64,000 nucleotides of DNA from Amycolatopsis echigonensis (GTDB taxonomy: Bacteria > Actinomycetota > Actinomycetes > Mycobacteriales > Pseudonocardiaceae). Location of the stretch: contig NZ_JACJHR010000033.1 of the NCBI RefSeq assembly GCF_014174495.1, positions 28,692-92,691 of the forward strand, read 5' to 3'. Position 1 is the stretch's first letter. Every line of letters begins with the position of its first letter. Positions 40,665 to 49,052 of the stretch are shown here, one piece after another. Both the position numbers and the translations under genes were made by a program. The notes under the pieces were generated by a model. It ran no database searches and was not told where the DNA came from. It was given only the letters and a program-made list of their open reading frames with translations.

Positions 40665-42206
40665 GTGACCGTCGAACGGGCGCGTGCGCACAGCCTCGCC
40701 GACATCCCGCGCCGCTCGGCGGCCCGCTTCCCGGACAAGACGGCGGTGGTGCACCGCGACGTCCGGCTCACCTTCGTCGAGTTCGACGGCGTGGTGGACC
40801 GGGTCGCCGCGGCGCTGCAGGCGGCGGGGCTGGGCCCCGGCGACACGCTCGTGGTGTTGTCGCACAACTGCTGGCAGTTCCCGGTGCTCGATTTCGCCGC
40901 CGCGCGCGTCGGGGTGGTGTTCGTGCCGGTCAACTTCATGCTCACCGGCGGCGAGGTCGGCTACATCCTGCGTGATTGTGGCGCCGATGCCTTCGTGGTC
41001 GAGGACGCGCTGCTGCCGGTGGCCGAGAAAGCGTTGGCAGAGCACGAAGTCCGGGTGCGTGCGGTGATCGGTGAGCACGTTCCGTCCGGGTGGCGGGACT
41101 TCGCGGAGTGGTCCGGCGCAGACGGGCGACCGCGGCCAGTGGACGTCGGAGACGACGACGTCATCCGCATCATGTACACCTCGGGCACGGAATCCCGCCC
41201 GAAGGGCGCGATGCTCACCAGCCGCTCGCTGATGTGGCAGTACGTCAGCTGCATCGTCACCGGCGGGATGGAAAGCAGCGACGTCGAGCTGCACGCGATG
41301 CCGCTGTACCATTGCGCGCAGCTGGACAATTTCCTCTCCACGGACCTGTATCTCGGTGCGACCAGTGTCATCCTCGACCGGCCCGACCCGGCCGCGATGC
41401 TGCGCGCGATCGAGGCGGAGCGGGTGACGAACCTGTTCGCCCCGCCGACGGTGTGGATCTCGCTGCTGCGCGAGCTCGGCTCGACGGACATCACGTCGCT
41501 GCGCAAGGGTTACTACGGCGCTTCCGCGTTGCCCGTGGAAGTGCTGGGGGAGATGAAGAGGCGCCTGCCGGAAATGCGGTTCTGGAACTTCTACGGGCAG
41601 ACGGAAATGGCGTCACTGGCCACCGCACTCGGCCCGGAGGACCAGGAATCCCGCCCCGGCTCGGCGGGACGCGCGGCGCTGAACGTCGAGACCCGCGTCG
41701 TCGACGACGCGGACCGGCCGCTTCCGGCGGGCGAAGTCGGGGAGATCGTGCACCGCAGCCCGCACGCCACCGTCGGCTACCACGGAAAGCCGGAGCAGAC
41801 CGCGGACGCCTTCCGCGGCGGCTGGTTCCATTCCGGCGACCTCGGGTACCTCGACGAGGAGGGCTACCTGTGGGTGGTGGACCGCAAGAAGGACATGATC
41901 AAGACGGGCGGGGAGAACGTCGCCACTCGTGAGGTCGAGGAAGCGTTGTACACAGTGGACGGCGTCGCGGAGGCCGCGGTGGTGGGAGTGCCGCACCCGA
42001 GGTGGATCGAGTCGGTGACGGCGGTCGTCGTCGCGGTACCCGGGAGCGGGCTCACCGAACGCGACGTGATCGAGGGCTGCCGCCGGGTGCTGGCGGGGTT
42101 CAAGGTGCCCAAGTCAGTGGTGTTCGCCGATTCCCTGCCGAAGAATCCCAGCGGCAAGATCCTCAAGCGCGAGCTGCGGGAACGACTGTCCCCCAGAGCG
42201 GACTAG
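40665..42206 (+). CDS. AMP-forming acyl-CoA synthetase/ligase
   Basis: A 513-residue ANL-superfamily ligase. Motifs in order: MYTSGTESRPKGAML (phosphate loop), NFYGQTEMA, GWFHSGDLGYLDEEGYLWVVDRKKDMI and NPSGKILKREL with the adenylation lysine. It activates a carboxylic acid as acyl-AMP and then acyl-CoA. The substrate is not predictable, though the group usually takes medium/long-chain or cyclic acids. A GTG start follows GAAGGAGAAA. It is 70 bases after the monooxygenase gene and probably on the same transcript. Confidence 0.92.
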   Translation: MTVERARAHSLADIPRRSAARFPDKTAVVHRDVRLTFVEFDGVVDRVAAALQAAGLGPGDTLVVLSHNCWQFPVLDFAAARVGVVFVPVNFMLTGGEVGYILRDCGADAFVVEDALLPVAEKALAEHEVRVRAVIGEHVPSGWRDFAEWSGADGRPRPVDVGDDDVIRIMYTSGTESRPKGAMLTSRSLMWQYVSCIVTGGMESSDVELHAMPLYHCAQLDNFLSTDLYLGATSVILDRPDPAAMLRAIEAERVTNLFAPPTVWISLLRELGSTDITSLRKGYYGASALPVEVLGEMKRRLPEMRFWNFYGQTEMASLATALGPEDQESRPGSAGRAALNVETRVVDDADRPLPAGEVGEIVHRSPHATVGYHGKPEQTADAFRGGWFHSGDLGYLDEEGYLWVVDRKKDMIKTGGENVATREVEEALYTVDGVAEAAVVGVPHPRWIESVTAVVVAVPGSGLTERDVIEGCRRVLAGFKVPKSVVFADSLPKNPSGKILKRELRERLSPRAD

Positions 42207-42268
42207 GCGCTCGGCACGCGGGTTCGTAGCGTTCGGCCGCAGCAACCCGACGAGCGTGGAGGACAGCA

Positions 42269-42670
42269 ATGCGAGTGGTCGAAACCCTGGTGATCGCGGC
42301 GGCGCCGGCGACGGTGTGGAAGACCGGCGGGGACACCGCGAACATCGCGGACTGGGTGCCCGCGATCGAAAAGTCGAGCCAGGACGGCGATGTGCGGCGC
42401 GCGACGTTCGTCGGCGGCGGAGTGGCGAGCGAGCGTATCGTCGAGCACGACGATGCCGCGCGGACTTATGTCTACGAGTACCTGTCCGGCCCGCTGGCGT
42501 TGCGCTCGTACCGCTCCCGGTTCACTGTGCGCGACCACGCCGACGGGGCGGAAGTGGTGTGGGAAGCCGATTTCGTGGCCGAGTCCGCCGACGAAGAGCT
42601 GGCGCTGGGCGAAGCCATCCGCGGGATCTACCGCGCGGCGCTGGAATCGCTGGCAGTACTGTCCCGCTGA
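42269..42670 (+). CDS. SRPBCC/START-like polyketide cyclase-type protein
   Basis: A 133-residue single-domain SRPBCC protein: VVETLVIAAAPATVWKTGG, IADWVPAIEKSS, YEYLSGPLALRSYRSRF and VVWEADF. The fold encloses a hydrophobic ligand pocket. Members bind lipids or catalyse cyclisation and dehydration. It follows the ligase with a 60-base gap. Its function in the pathway is unknown; ligand binding or isomerisation of an intermediate is plausible. Confidence 0.85.
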   Translation: MRVVETLVIAAAPATVWKTGGDTANIADWVPAIEKSSQDGDVRRATFVGGGVASERIVEHDDAARTYVYEYLSGPLALRSYRSRFTVRDHADGAEVVWEADFVAESADEELALGEAIRGIYRAALESLAVLSR

Positions 42671-43047
42671 GCCCGCGATGTTCGCACCGTCGTTGGACCT
42701 CAGGCCGAAGCCGCCGGGCGTACCTCGCCAACCCGATGGCGAAGCACGGAATGATCCTGGTGACGCGACTCCGGCGTCGCGCGACCTCCTCGTCCGTGAG
42801 AGCGGTACTGGCAACTTCTTGGGAAACCCGGCACGAGCGGTACCGCTGAACCACCCCCACCGCAGCCCGGCGCGTTCCTCAACGCGCCGGGCTGTTCGTC
42901 CTTCAGCGCCGCCGGGGCCGGCCCGCGGACCAATGTCCCCCTAAGTGCACTGTGGCGCAGTTCACCCCGCTCGTAACGTCCGCTCTGCGCTGGCGCGCGT
43001 GTCCGAGACAACCGAACTCCCCAGCGTCGGGGCGGAACGGAGTAGCG
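42671..43047. other. Intergenic region with a terminator at 42863-42894
   Basis: About 375 bases without a believable gene. A perfect 12-base stem (CAGCCCGGCGCG, eight-base loop, CGCGCCGGGCTG, then TTCG) should end the monooxygenase/ligase transcript. The remaining 150 bases before 43048 should contain the promoter of the phosphohistidine-module genes. A 37-codon frame from 42736 to 42849 exists but is not convincing. Confidence 0.65.
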
Positions 43048-43425
43048 ATGAGCGGAGAGCTGAACGAGGTCGGCACGGGAGTGAATCTCTTCCCCGCCGG
43101 CCGGGTTCGCGGCACCGCGAGGTGGTTCAACGACACCTCGGACGTGCTGTCGATCGACGACGACGACCTGGCCGGCACGATCGCGTTCGTCAGCAAGGGC
43201 GGGATGACCTTCCTGTCGCCGATCCTGCCCGATCTCAAGGCGATCGTGTGCACCGCGGGCAGCCGGGAGTCGCACCTGGCGATCCTTTCCCGCGAGTCCG
43301 ACGTGCCTTGCGTGCTGGCCGCCGAGCTGCCGAGGCCCGTGTCCGACGGCGACACCGTCGTCCTCGACCTCTCCGACGCCGAGACCGCGAAGGTGGCCGT
43401 CGTGGCAGGGGCGGTGAGCGCATGA
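43048..43425 (+). CDS. Stand-alone phosphohistidine swivelling-domain protein (module 1)
   Basis: A 125-residue protein made of little more than the mobile phosphohistidine domain of PEP synthase/PPDK-type enzymes: GTIAFVSKGGMTFLSPILPD, then KAIVCTAGSRESHLAILSRE and SDVPCVLA, with His 76 at the position of the phosphorylated histidine. The usual TSHAA reads ESHLA. Such domains carry phosphate between an ATP-grasp kinase and a second active site. It has no kinase or substrate domain of its own; the start of the next gene overlaps its stop, so the next protein is probably the substrate-binding partner. Confidence 0.85.
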   Translation: MSGELNEVGTGVNLFPAGRVRGTARWFNDTSDVLSIDDDDLAGTIAFVSKGGMTFLSPILPDLKAIVCTAGSRESHLAILSRESDVPCVLAAELPRPVSDGDTVVLDLSDAETAKVAVVAGAVSA

Positions 43426-44624
43426 CAGCGCAGCTGAGCACTCCGGCCAACGTGGAGGCGATCTGCACCGACCCGTCCTACGAGCCCACGCTCGAGGAAT
43501 GGAACTGGATCGTGCGCACGGCGGGCGCGGCCTACAAGTCCGAACTGTCGGCCCGCACGGTGTTCGAGTCGGAACTGTTCGGGATGAACACCTACATCCT
43601 GATGTCCATGATGGAGGATTACCTCCGCGTGCCGGAGCGCATCCGCGCCATCACCAGGCACGCGAGCGCGACCGAACTCGTGCGCAAGGCACTGCCTATC
43701 GGGAACAAGCGCAGCTTCATCAATCTCGCCGCCATGCCACTGCACTACCTGACCGGGCGCGAGCTGTTCGTGGACCTCGGCGAGAACACGCTTTCCGACG
43801 GGCTGGACGACCAGCTGGAAGTGCTGCGCTTCTGGCGCGAGGCCACGATAGCCATGCGCACCGACGGAGTGCTGTTCAACATGGACGCCGAACCCGCCGA
43901 CAGCTCACACGTAGTGGACGACGCGCTGCTGGCCGAAATCCGCGGCAACCTCGTGCCCGCCGACGACGCGACCAAAGCGGGTATCCGCAAGTTCGGGGCG
44001 CGGCTGACGGCATACGCCTTCCTGGAGAACTGCGACGCGCGCACCGCGGTGTGCGACACCGGCCCGTACCTGTTGGAGGACGGCACGTTCCTCGCGCTGC
44101 GGGAGACCTGTTTGGACGGTGACGGAGACTTCCCGTGGGTCGACGGAATCCGGGAAAGTCTGCCGTACCGCCATTTCGTCCTCGCCTACCGGCTTCCGGG
44201 CACGGTCAAGATGGACAACAATGTCTGGGGGACCGCGTGGTTCACCCCGAGCGACTACCAGGCCGACATCCTCGAAACACGCGTCTTCTGCACCGACGGC
44301 GGGCAGCTGCGCCCGCTCGGCGCCGACGAGGTCGAGGAAGCCACGAAGGCGATCCGCAAGGCACACCGCGCTCTGTACCAGCGCCTCGCCGAGACCGACC
44401 CCAGGGAGCGCAACCTCTACGCGACCCAGATGTACGCGTGGAAACTCAAGGCGTGGGCGCGGCTCGCCGGCTGCTACGACGAAATCGACTGGAGCGTCAG
44501 CCCGCGCATCGCGGCATCGTATGGAAAGTTCAGCGACCCGGAGCTGGCGCTGAGTCTCATTGGCGGGGTCTTCGTACCCCAGGACCGGGACGGGTGCTTC
44601 CGTCCGATCGGCAGGCAGGCATGA
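43422..44624 (+). CDS. Unrecognised protein, putative substrate domain of phosphohistidine module 1
   Basis: A 400-residue, soluble, mostly helical protein; I do not recognise the family. Motifs shared with the proteins at 44621 and 49053: ESELFGM (49-55), HYLTGREL (108-115), CDTGPYLLED (211-220), PWVDGIRESLPYRH (238-251) and NNVWGT (266-271). It is coupled to the swivelling-domain gene by ATGA. In the next gene the same two parts are one polypeptide, which indicates that these two work as one unit. By analogy with PEP synthase and rifampin phosphotransferase, it may bind the acceptor and receive phosphate from the histidine. That is inference. Confidence 0.8.
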   Translation: MTAQLSTPANVEAICTDPSYEPTLEEWNWIVRTAGAAYKSELSARTVFESELFGMNTYILMSMMEDYLRVPERIRAITRHASATELVRKALPIGNKRSFINLAAMPLHYLTGRELFVDLGENTLSDGLDDQLEVLRFWREATIAMRTDGVLFNMDAEPADSSHVVDDALLAEIRGNLVPADDATKAGIRKFGARLTAYAFLENCDARTAVCDTGPYLLEDGTFLALRETCLDGDGDFPWVDGIRESLPYRHFVLAYRLPGTVKMDNNVWGTAWFTPSDYQADILETRVFCTDGGQLRPLGADEVEEATKAIRKAHRALYQRLAETDPRERNLYATQMYAWKLKAWARLAGCYDEIDWSVSPRIAASYGKFSDPELALSLIGGVFVPQDRDGCFRPIGRQA

Positions 44625-46219
44625 GCATCATCGGCAAGGGAACCCCTTCCTACACCTTCGCCCCGGTGACCGGGACGATCCGCAACTTCCGCTCGCCGGA
44701 GGACGTCATCGCGTCGCTGGACAGCGATCTGGAGGACACCGTCGCGCTGGTGGCTTCGGGCGGGACCACGTTCCTGTCCCCGATCCTCGGCAGGCTCGGC
44801 GGGATCATCTGCCGCGACGGGACGCTCCGCTCGCACCTGGCGATCGTCTCCCGCGAGTTCGAGGTGCCCTGCCTCGTCGGGACCGACCTGACGGAACTGA
44901 CGGACGGCACGAGGGTGACCCTGGACATCGACGACGGTGCTGGTGTGGTCCGGGAAAGCGCTTCCGCGGATGTGCGCGAACAGTGGTGGGACTACATCCG
45001 GCGGGTCGGCGACGAGATCGCGGTGAAGGACTTCGACCTCACCGTCCCGCCGGCCGCGCTGGACGCCCTGATCGCCGAGGAGCTCACCGACGAGCGGCTC
45101 GACGACCTGGTGCAGCACATGGGCCGCGCGTTCAAGCCGGAGATGACCCGCCGCTCGGGCTTCACCTCCGAACTGTTCCCGATGCTGCCCTACATGTCGC
45201 TTTCGGTGATCGAGGACTTCCACAGCTACGCCCGCCGGGTCGCGACGATCGACGCCGCGATGCCCGCGGAGGAGCTGGGGCGACGGCTCCGCACGGGCCC
45301 GAACCAGGTCAGTCCGCTGTGGATCTGGATGATCGGCTACCACTACCTGTGCGGCCGCGAGTGCCTGATCAACATGGGCAAGGTCCGGCGGGACGAACGA
45401 CGCGACGAGGTCCGCGCGGTCGTGGACTTCTGGCGCAGGCTCGCGCTCGCGCATCGCGGCGACGGGACGCTCGACTACAAGGACGCGGGGTTCACCAACC
45501 GTTACCTGCCCGGCGAGGTCGTCACCGAGCTGACCGACGCCGCGACCGCGCTCGACCCGGCCGGCGCGAAGGCGCTCAAACGGCTCAACGCCACCGTTTC
45601 GGGCTATTCGTTCCTGTACTTCTGCGATTCGCGCGTCGGCATCTGCGATTCCGGGCCGTACCCGTACTCCGGCGATCAGCAGACCATCGTGCGCGATTAC
45701 CTGTCGCTCGGCCCGAGCGCGTGGGCCTACCCCTGGGCAGAAGACCTCGAACCCCCGTACGCCGGGCTCACGATGGCGCTCGTGTTCGACCGTTCGGCGT
45801 TCACGGAGTTCGAGATCAACGACTGGGGCACCACGTTCACCGAACCCGACCAGCTGCTCACCGCCGTGCGCAAGGCCGCTGTGTTCGGCTACCGGACGGA
45901 CGGCACGCGGGAGTTGCTCGACGCGACGGCGTGGCCGGAGGTGGCAGCCGAACTGAGCAAAAGCCACATGAAGCTGTACCAGCGGTTCGCCGCGATGGAC
46001 CGGCGCGAGCGGATCCTCGCCGCCACCACGATGTACACCTCGGGCCTGCGCCCGTTCGCGGCACTGGCCGGGGTGACGGACCAGATCGACTGGTCCCTGT
46101 CGCCGGACACCCTCGCCCTGTACCCGGACCCCTTCGACGACGACGACCAGGCCGCCGCGATCTTCGGAACAGCGTTGGTGGCCAACGACATGCCGGGCTC
46201 GTTCTCGCCCGTCCGCTAG
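44621..46219 (+). CDS. Fused phosphohistidine domain plus unknown domain (module 2)
   Basis: A 532-residue two-part protein. Residues 1-110 are the swivelling domain (TVALVASGGTTFLSPILGRL, CRDGTLRSHLAIVSRE with His 72, EVPCLVG). Residues 115-532 are the unrecognised domain also seen in the proteins at 43422 and 49053: SELFPM (183-188), HYLCGREC (241-248), CDSGPYPYSG (342-351) and EINDWGTTF. The fusion shows that the stand-alone pairs are functional partners. It overlaps the preceding gene by four bases. It may form an alternative or a heteromeric complex with module 1, both served by the kinase at 52682. Confidence 0.85.
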   Translation: MSIIGKGTPSYTFAPVTGTIRNFRSPEDVIASLDSDLEDTVALVASGGTTFLSPILGRLGGIICRDGTLRSHLAIVSREFEVPCLVGTDLTELTDGTRVTLDIDDGAGVVRESASADVREQWWDYIRRVGDEIAVKDFDLTVPPAALDALIAEELTDERLDDLVQHMGRAFKPEMTRRSGFTSELFPMLPYMSLSVIEDFHSYARRVATIDAAMPAEELGRRLRTGPNQVSPLWIWMIGYHYLCGRECLINMGKVRRDERRDEVRAVVDFWRRLALAHRGDGTLDYKDAGFTNRYLPGEVVTELTDAATALDPAGAKALKRLNATVSGYSFLYFCDSRVGICDSGPYPYSGDQQTIVRDYLSLGPSAWAYPWAEDLEPPYAGLTMALVFDRSAFTEFEINDWGTTFTEPDQLLTAVRKAAVFGYRTDGTRELLDATAWPEVAAELSKSHMKLYQRFAAMDRRERILAATTMYTSGLRPFAALAGVTDQIDWSLSPDTLALYPDPFDDDDQAAAIFGTALVANDMPGSFSPVR

Positions 46220-46240
46220 TCCTTGGGAAGGAGGCGCGTC

Positions 46241-47386
46241 GTGCGCCAATCCATGCAGAAGATCGTCCCGGCCGACGAGCTGCTGTGTCATCAGACTCCG
46301 GAGACATTCGCGACGATCGCGCACGCCGACATCTCGTGGACCGAGAAGCTCTGGGCGTCGCTGTTCGCGAGGGACGGCTCGCTCCAGGTCGACTGCGGCA
46401 TCGGGAAATACCACAACCGCAACGTGATCGACATGTTCGCCGGGGTCTCGCGCGGCAAAGAACAGCTGACCGTCCGGGCGAGCAGGCGGCTGGATCGCGA
46501 GCCCGACCGGGTCGGGGTGGGCCCGCTCGACTACGAGGTGCTGGAGCCGCTGAAAGCGGTGCGTTTCGTGCTGCGGGAGAACCATTTGCTGCCGATCCGG
46601 TTCGATCTCACGGTCACCGGGGTGCTGCCGCCGTTCCTGGAGGCCAAGGACGGCCAGCGTGAGCCGGACGGGTTCCGGATCTGCTCGGATCTGCTGCGCT
46701 ACCACCAGTCTTCGACCGTGCGCGGGCACATCTGGATCGACGGCGAGCAGATCGAGGTCCGCGACGACGAATGGTTCGGTTTCCGCGACCATTCGTGGGG
46801 CGTGCGGATGGACGTCGGAGAGCCGGCTCCCGACGTGTTCCGCAGGCAGCGGCTGGACGGCGACTTCCTGCTCACCTGGAGTCCGATGTGGATGCAGCGG
46901 CCCGACGGCAGTGGTTACGAGATCCACCATTACCACCAGTGGGTAGACGGGGAGACCACCTACTTCTCCGGGTTCGTCAACGAACCGGACGGTACCCAGA
47001 CCCCGTTGCACCATGTCCGGGACGAGCTGAAGTTCGACCCGGTGAACCGGCGGCTGCTGGGCGGGAAGATGACCTTCGACGCCGGCTGGGGCGAGACCCG
47101 CACGGTCGAGATCGAAGCGGCCAGCGACACCGGTTTCCACCTGGGGACCGGCCTGTACTTCGGGTTCAAGGGGCACCGGCACGGCACCTGGCTCGGCGAG
47201 TCCCATGTGGATGGTGAACGGTACGCGGACGTGTCCGACCCCGAGACGGCGCGGGAGGTGCACCAGCTGCGCGACTGCGTGATCCGGTGCCGCGAAGGCG
47301 ATGCTGTCGGGTACGGCATTTTCGAATCGATGGTCATCGGGGAACATCCCCGGTACGGACTGACCAAGGAGAGTTCGTTCCTGTAG
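46241..47386 (+). CDS. CrtC/AttH-like lipocalin-type protein of unknown function
   Basis: A 381-residue beta-rich protein. FRDHSWGVRMDVGEPAP in the middle is the signature of the hydroxyneurosporene-synthase (CrtC)/AttH-like calycin group and of related uncharacterised actinobacterial proteins. Other pieces are RFVLRENHLLPIRFDLTV, YEIHHYHQWVDGETTYFSGF and GLYFGFKGHRHGTWLGES. CrtC hydrates an isolated double bond of a carotenoid, so a hydratase or a hydrophobic ligand binder is plausible. GTG 46241 is six bases after AAGGAGG. A strong terminator follows. Confidence 0.7.
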   Translation: MRQSMQKIVPADELLCHQTPETFATIAHADISWTEKLWASLFARDGSLQVDCGIGKYHNRNVIDMFAGVSRGKEQLTVRASRRLDREPDRVGVGPLDYEVLEPLKAVRFVLRENHLLPIRFDLTVTGVLPPFLEAKDGQREPDGFRICSDLLRYHQSSTVRGHIWIDGEQIEVRDDEWFGFRDHSWGVRMDVGEPAPDVFRRQRLDGDFLLTWSPMWMQRPDGSGYEIHHYHQWVDGETTYFSGFVNEPDGTQTPLHHVRDELKFDPVNRRLLGGKMTFDAGWGETRTVEIEAASDTGFHLGTGLYFGFKGHRHGTWLGESHVDGERYADVSDPETAREVHQLRDCVIRCREGDAVGYGIFESMVIGEHPRYGLTKESSFL

Positions 47387-47398
47387 CAGGAGCGGGAA

Positions 47399-47435
47399 AA
47401 GAAGGCCGCGGATCGGAAAGATCCGCGGCCTTCTT
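47399..47435. terminator. Strong bidirectional terminator
   Basis: A perfect 16-base stem (AAGAAGGCCGCGGATC, loop GGAAA, GATCCGCGGCCTTCTT) lies between the convergent CrtC-like gene and the LuxR regulator gene. Confidence 0.92.
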
Positions 47436-47437
47436 CG

Positions 47438-48283
47438 TCACGTCCGGCAGGAGCGGGAGAGCAGCGCCAGTTCCATCCGGGACTGGCAGCCGGTGAGACC
47501 CAGGATCCGGCTCACGTACTTCTTCACACTGTCCTCGGCCAGCGAAAGGGTTTCCGCGATCTGCGCGTTCGACAACCCGTCCGCCACCAGCCGCACGACC
47601 TGTCGCTGCCGCTCGGACAGCCGGCTCACCGCCGCCTGCGAGCGCGACATCGGCAGGCTGCGGCAGATCACCGACAGCTGCCTGCTCAGCAGCCGAAGCG
47701 TCGCCAGTTCGTGCGCCCCGAGCTTGTCCGGTGCCGGGTCGAACATCCCGATCAGCGCCAAATGTCCGTCCGGCAGCTCCACGCGGAGCGCGGCCGCGGT
47801 CTCCATCCGCCAGGTGGCGACGAGGAAATGCCGCACGTACGCGTCCGCCGAGGCGGGCAGCGCGGCCTGGGACGTGAGTTCGGCCAGGGAAGAAACCCCG
47901 CTGGAAACCAGCTGCCGCGTCGCCGCGGGGGTGCCGAACACGTCGTGGCGTGCCCAGCGCTCCTGGTACTCCGGCAGCATCTTCGACGTGTTTCCCTCGG
48001 TCAGCGGGGCGACGTCGCCGAATACGTTGTGAAACGTCGCGCCGGCGAAAAAGGACACGTGCTTGAGGGCGAAATGTTCTTGCAGCGCCTCGACGACGCT
48101 CTCCTTGAAGTCGACCACCGAAGGTGCGATGTCGCACCGCTCGAGCACGTCGAAGGCGCGCTCGTAGTCATCCCTGGCCAGGGATGCTCGTCTGGGCGAA
48201 CGAGCCCGGCTCTGCGGGGACGTGGCCGTCATCGTCGACGCCGGACTGTCCACCAACGTGGACTGTGTCACATCGGCCAGCAT
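47438..48283 (-). CDS. LuxR-family regulator with an N-terminal GAF-like sensor region
   Basis: A 281-residue protein. The C terminus is a LuxR helix-turn-helix (LSERQRQVVRLVADGLSNAQIA, then DSVKKYVSRILGLTG). The first 200 residues look like a GAF-type ligand pocket (FKESVVEALQEHFALKHVSFF, WRMETAAALRVELPDGHLALI). It is divergent from the third phosphohistidine module with only about 50 bases between starts, so it probably controls that operon. The distal ATG at 48283 is used; an internal ATG at 48232 has no better ribosome site. Confidence 0.83.
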   Translation of the reverse strand: MLADVTQSTLVDSPASTMTATSPQSRARSPRRASLARDDYERAFDVLERCDIAPSVVDFKESVVEALQEHFALKHVSFFAGATFHNVFGDVAPLTEGNTSKMLPEYQERWARHDVFGTPAATRQLVSSGVSSLAELTSQAALPASADAYVRHFLVATWRMETAAALRVELPDGHLALIGMFDPAPDKLGAHELATLRLLSRQLSVICRSLPMSRSQAAVSRLSERQRQVVRLVADGLSNAQIAETLSLAEDSVKKYVSRILGLTGCQSRMELALLSRSCRT

Positions 48284-48332
48284 ACCTAGCTTTGGATTTC
48301 AGCGAAAGGCAACGAACCACAGCGAGGTGGCG

Positions 48333-49049
48333 ATGTCCGAATCCACGGTGAATCCTCCCAAATGGGGGTCGGCCGAAATCCTGCCGCTGCCCGGCCGCTT
48401 CAACGCCGCCGTGCGGGAGCTGGCCGCGCGGCGGTTCGCCGCGACCGGCGCGCGATGGAAGGACGTGGTGTTCGAGCGGCAGTTCGACCTGTTCTCCCGT
48501 TCCGACGCCCAAGCGGTGGAGCAGGAAGCGCTCGACGACGGCTATCGGTTCGACTTCTCGGCGACGGTGTCGCTGGAGTCCGAACCGGACAAATACAAGC
48601 GGCCCGAACGCGCCGCCAAGTCGTTCGCCGCGGAAGGCGCCGCGGACGGCCGCAGGCAGGTCGGCGTCGGGGACAACGTGATCCGCAAGGCCGAGTCGGT
48701 CACCGGCCCCGTCGCGCTGATCTCCAAGATCGAACAGGTCATGGGCTATCTCGCCGACGGGATCCCCGAGGGCACCATCGCCGTCATCGACGACTCCGGC
48801 GGCACGCTCACCGCGCCGATCATCGAAGGTTTCGCCGGGGTCGTCTGCCTGGGCGGAACGGTGCGCTCCCACCTGGGGATCCTCGCGCGGGAGTACGACG
48901 TGCCCACATTGATGAACTGCAAGATCGACACCCTCTCCGACGGCGACGTCGTCGAGATCGAGGTGACCGCGGCGCCGCCCGCGGCCGACGCGTACGAAAC
49001 CGGCGACACCGGGCACGCCCGGATCTGGCTGATCGGGAACGAGGGCTGA
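48333..49049 (+). CDS. Phosphohistidine swivelling-domain protein with N-terminal extension (module 3)
   Basis: A 238-residue protein. Residues 125-215 are the swivelling domain: IPEGTIAVIDDSGGTLTAPI, CLGGTVRSHLGILAREYDVP with His 180. The first 120 residues, unlike the other two modules, are an unrecognised extension (GRFNAAVRELAARRFAATGA, then RWKDVVFERQFDLF) that may mediate binding to a partner. Three bases separate it from the next gene, which encodes the unknown-domain partner. Confidence 0.82.
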   Translation: MSESTVNPPKWGSAEILPLPGRFNAAVRELAARRFAATGARWKDVVFERQFDLFSRSDAQAVEQEALDDGYRFDFSATVSLESEPDKYKRPERAAKSFAAEGAADGRRQVGVGDNVIRKAESVTGPVALISKIEQVMGYLADGIPEGTIAVIDDSGGTLTAPIIEGFAGVVCLGGTVRSHLGILAREYDVPTLMNCKIDTLSDGDVVEIEVTAAPPAADAYETGDTGHARIWLIGNEG

Positions 49050-49052
49050 ACG

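Noticed and set aside
42736..42849. A 37-codon gene in the gap before the phosphohistidine modules
   Set aside because: It has an ATG and a stop but no ribosome site, a basic random-looking composition and no recognisable relatives.
44474..47347. 957-codon open frame on the minus strand
   Set aside because: It is antisense to three genes with recognisable domains or paralogues and has the Arg/Gly/Ala/Pro composition of GC-rich shadow frames. No ribosome site or domain.
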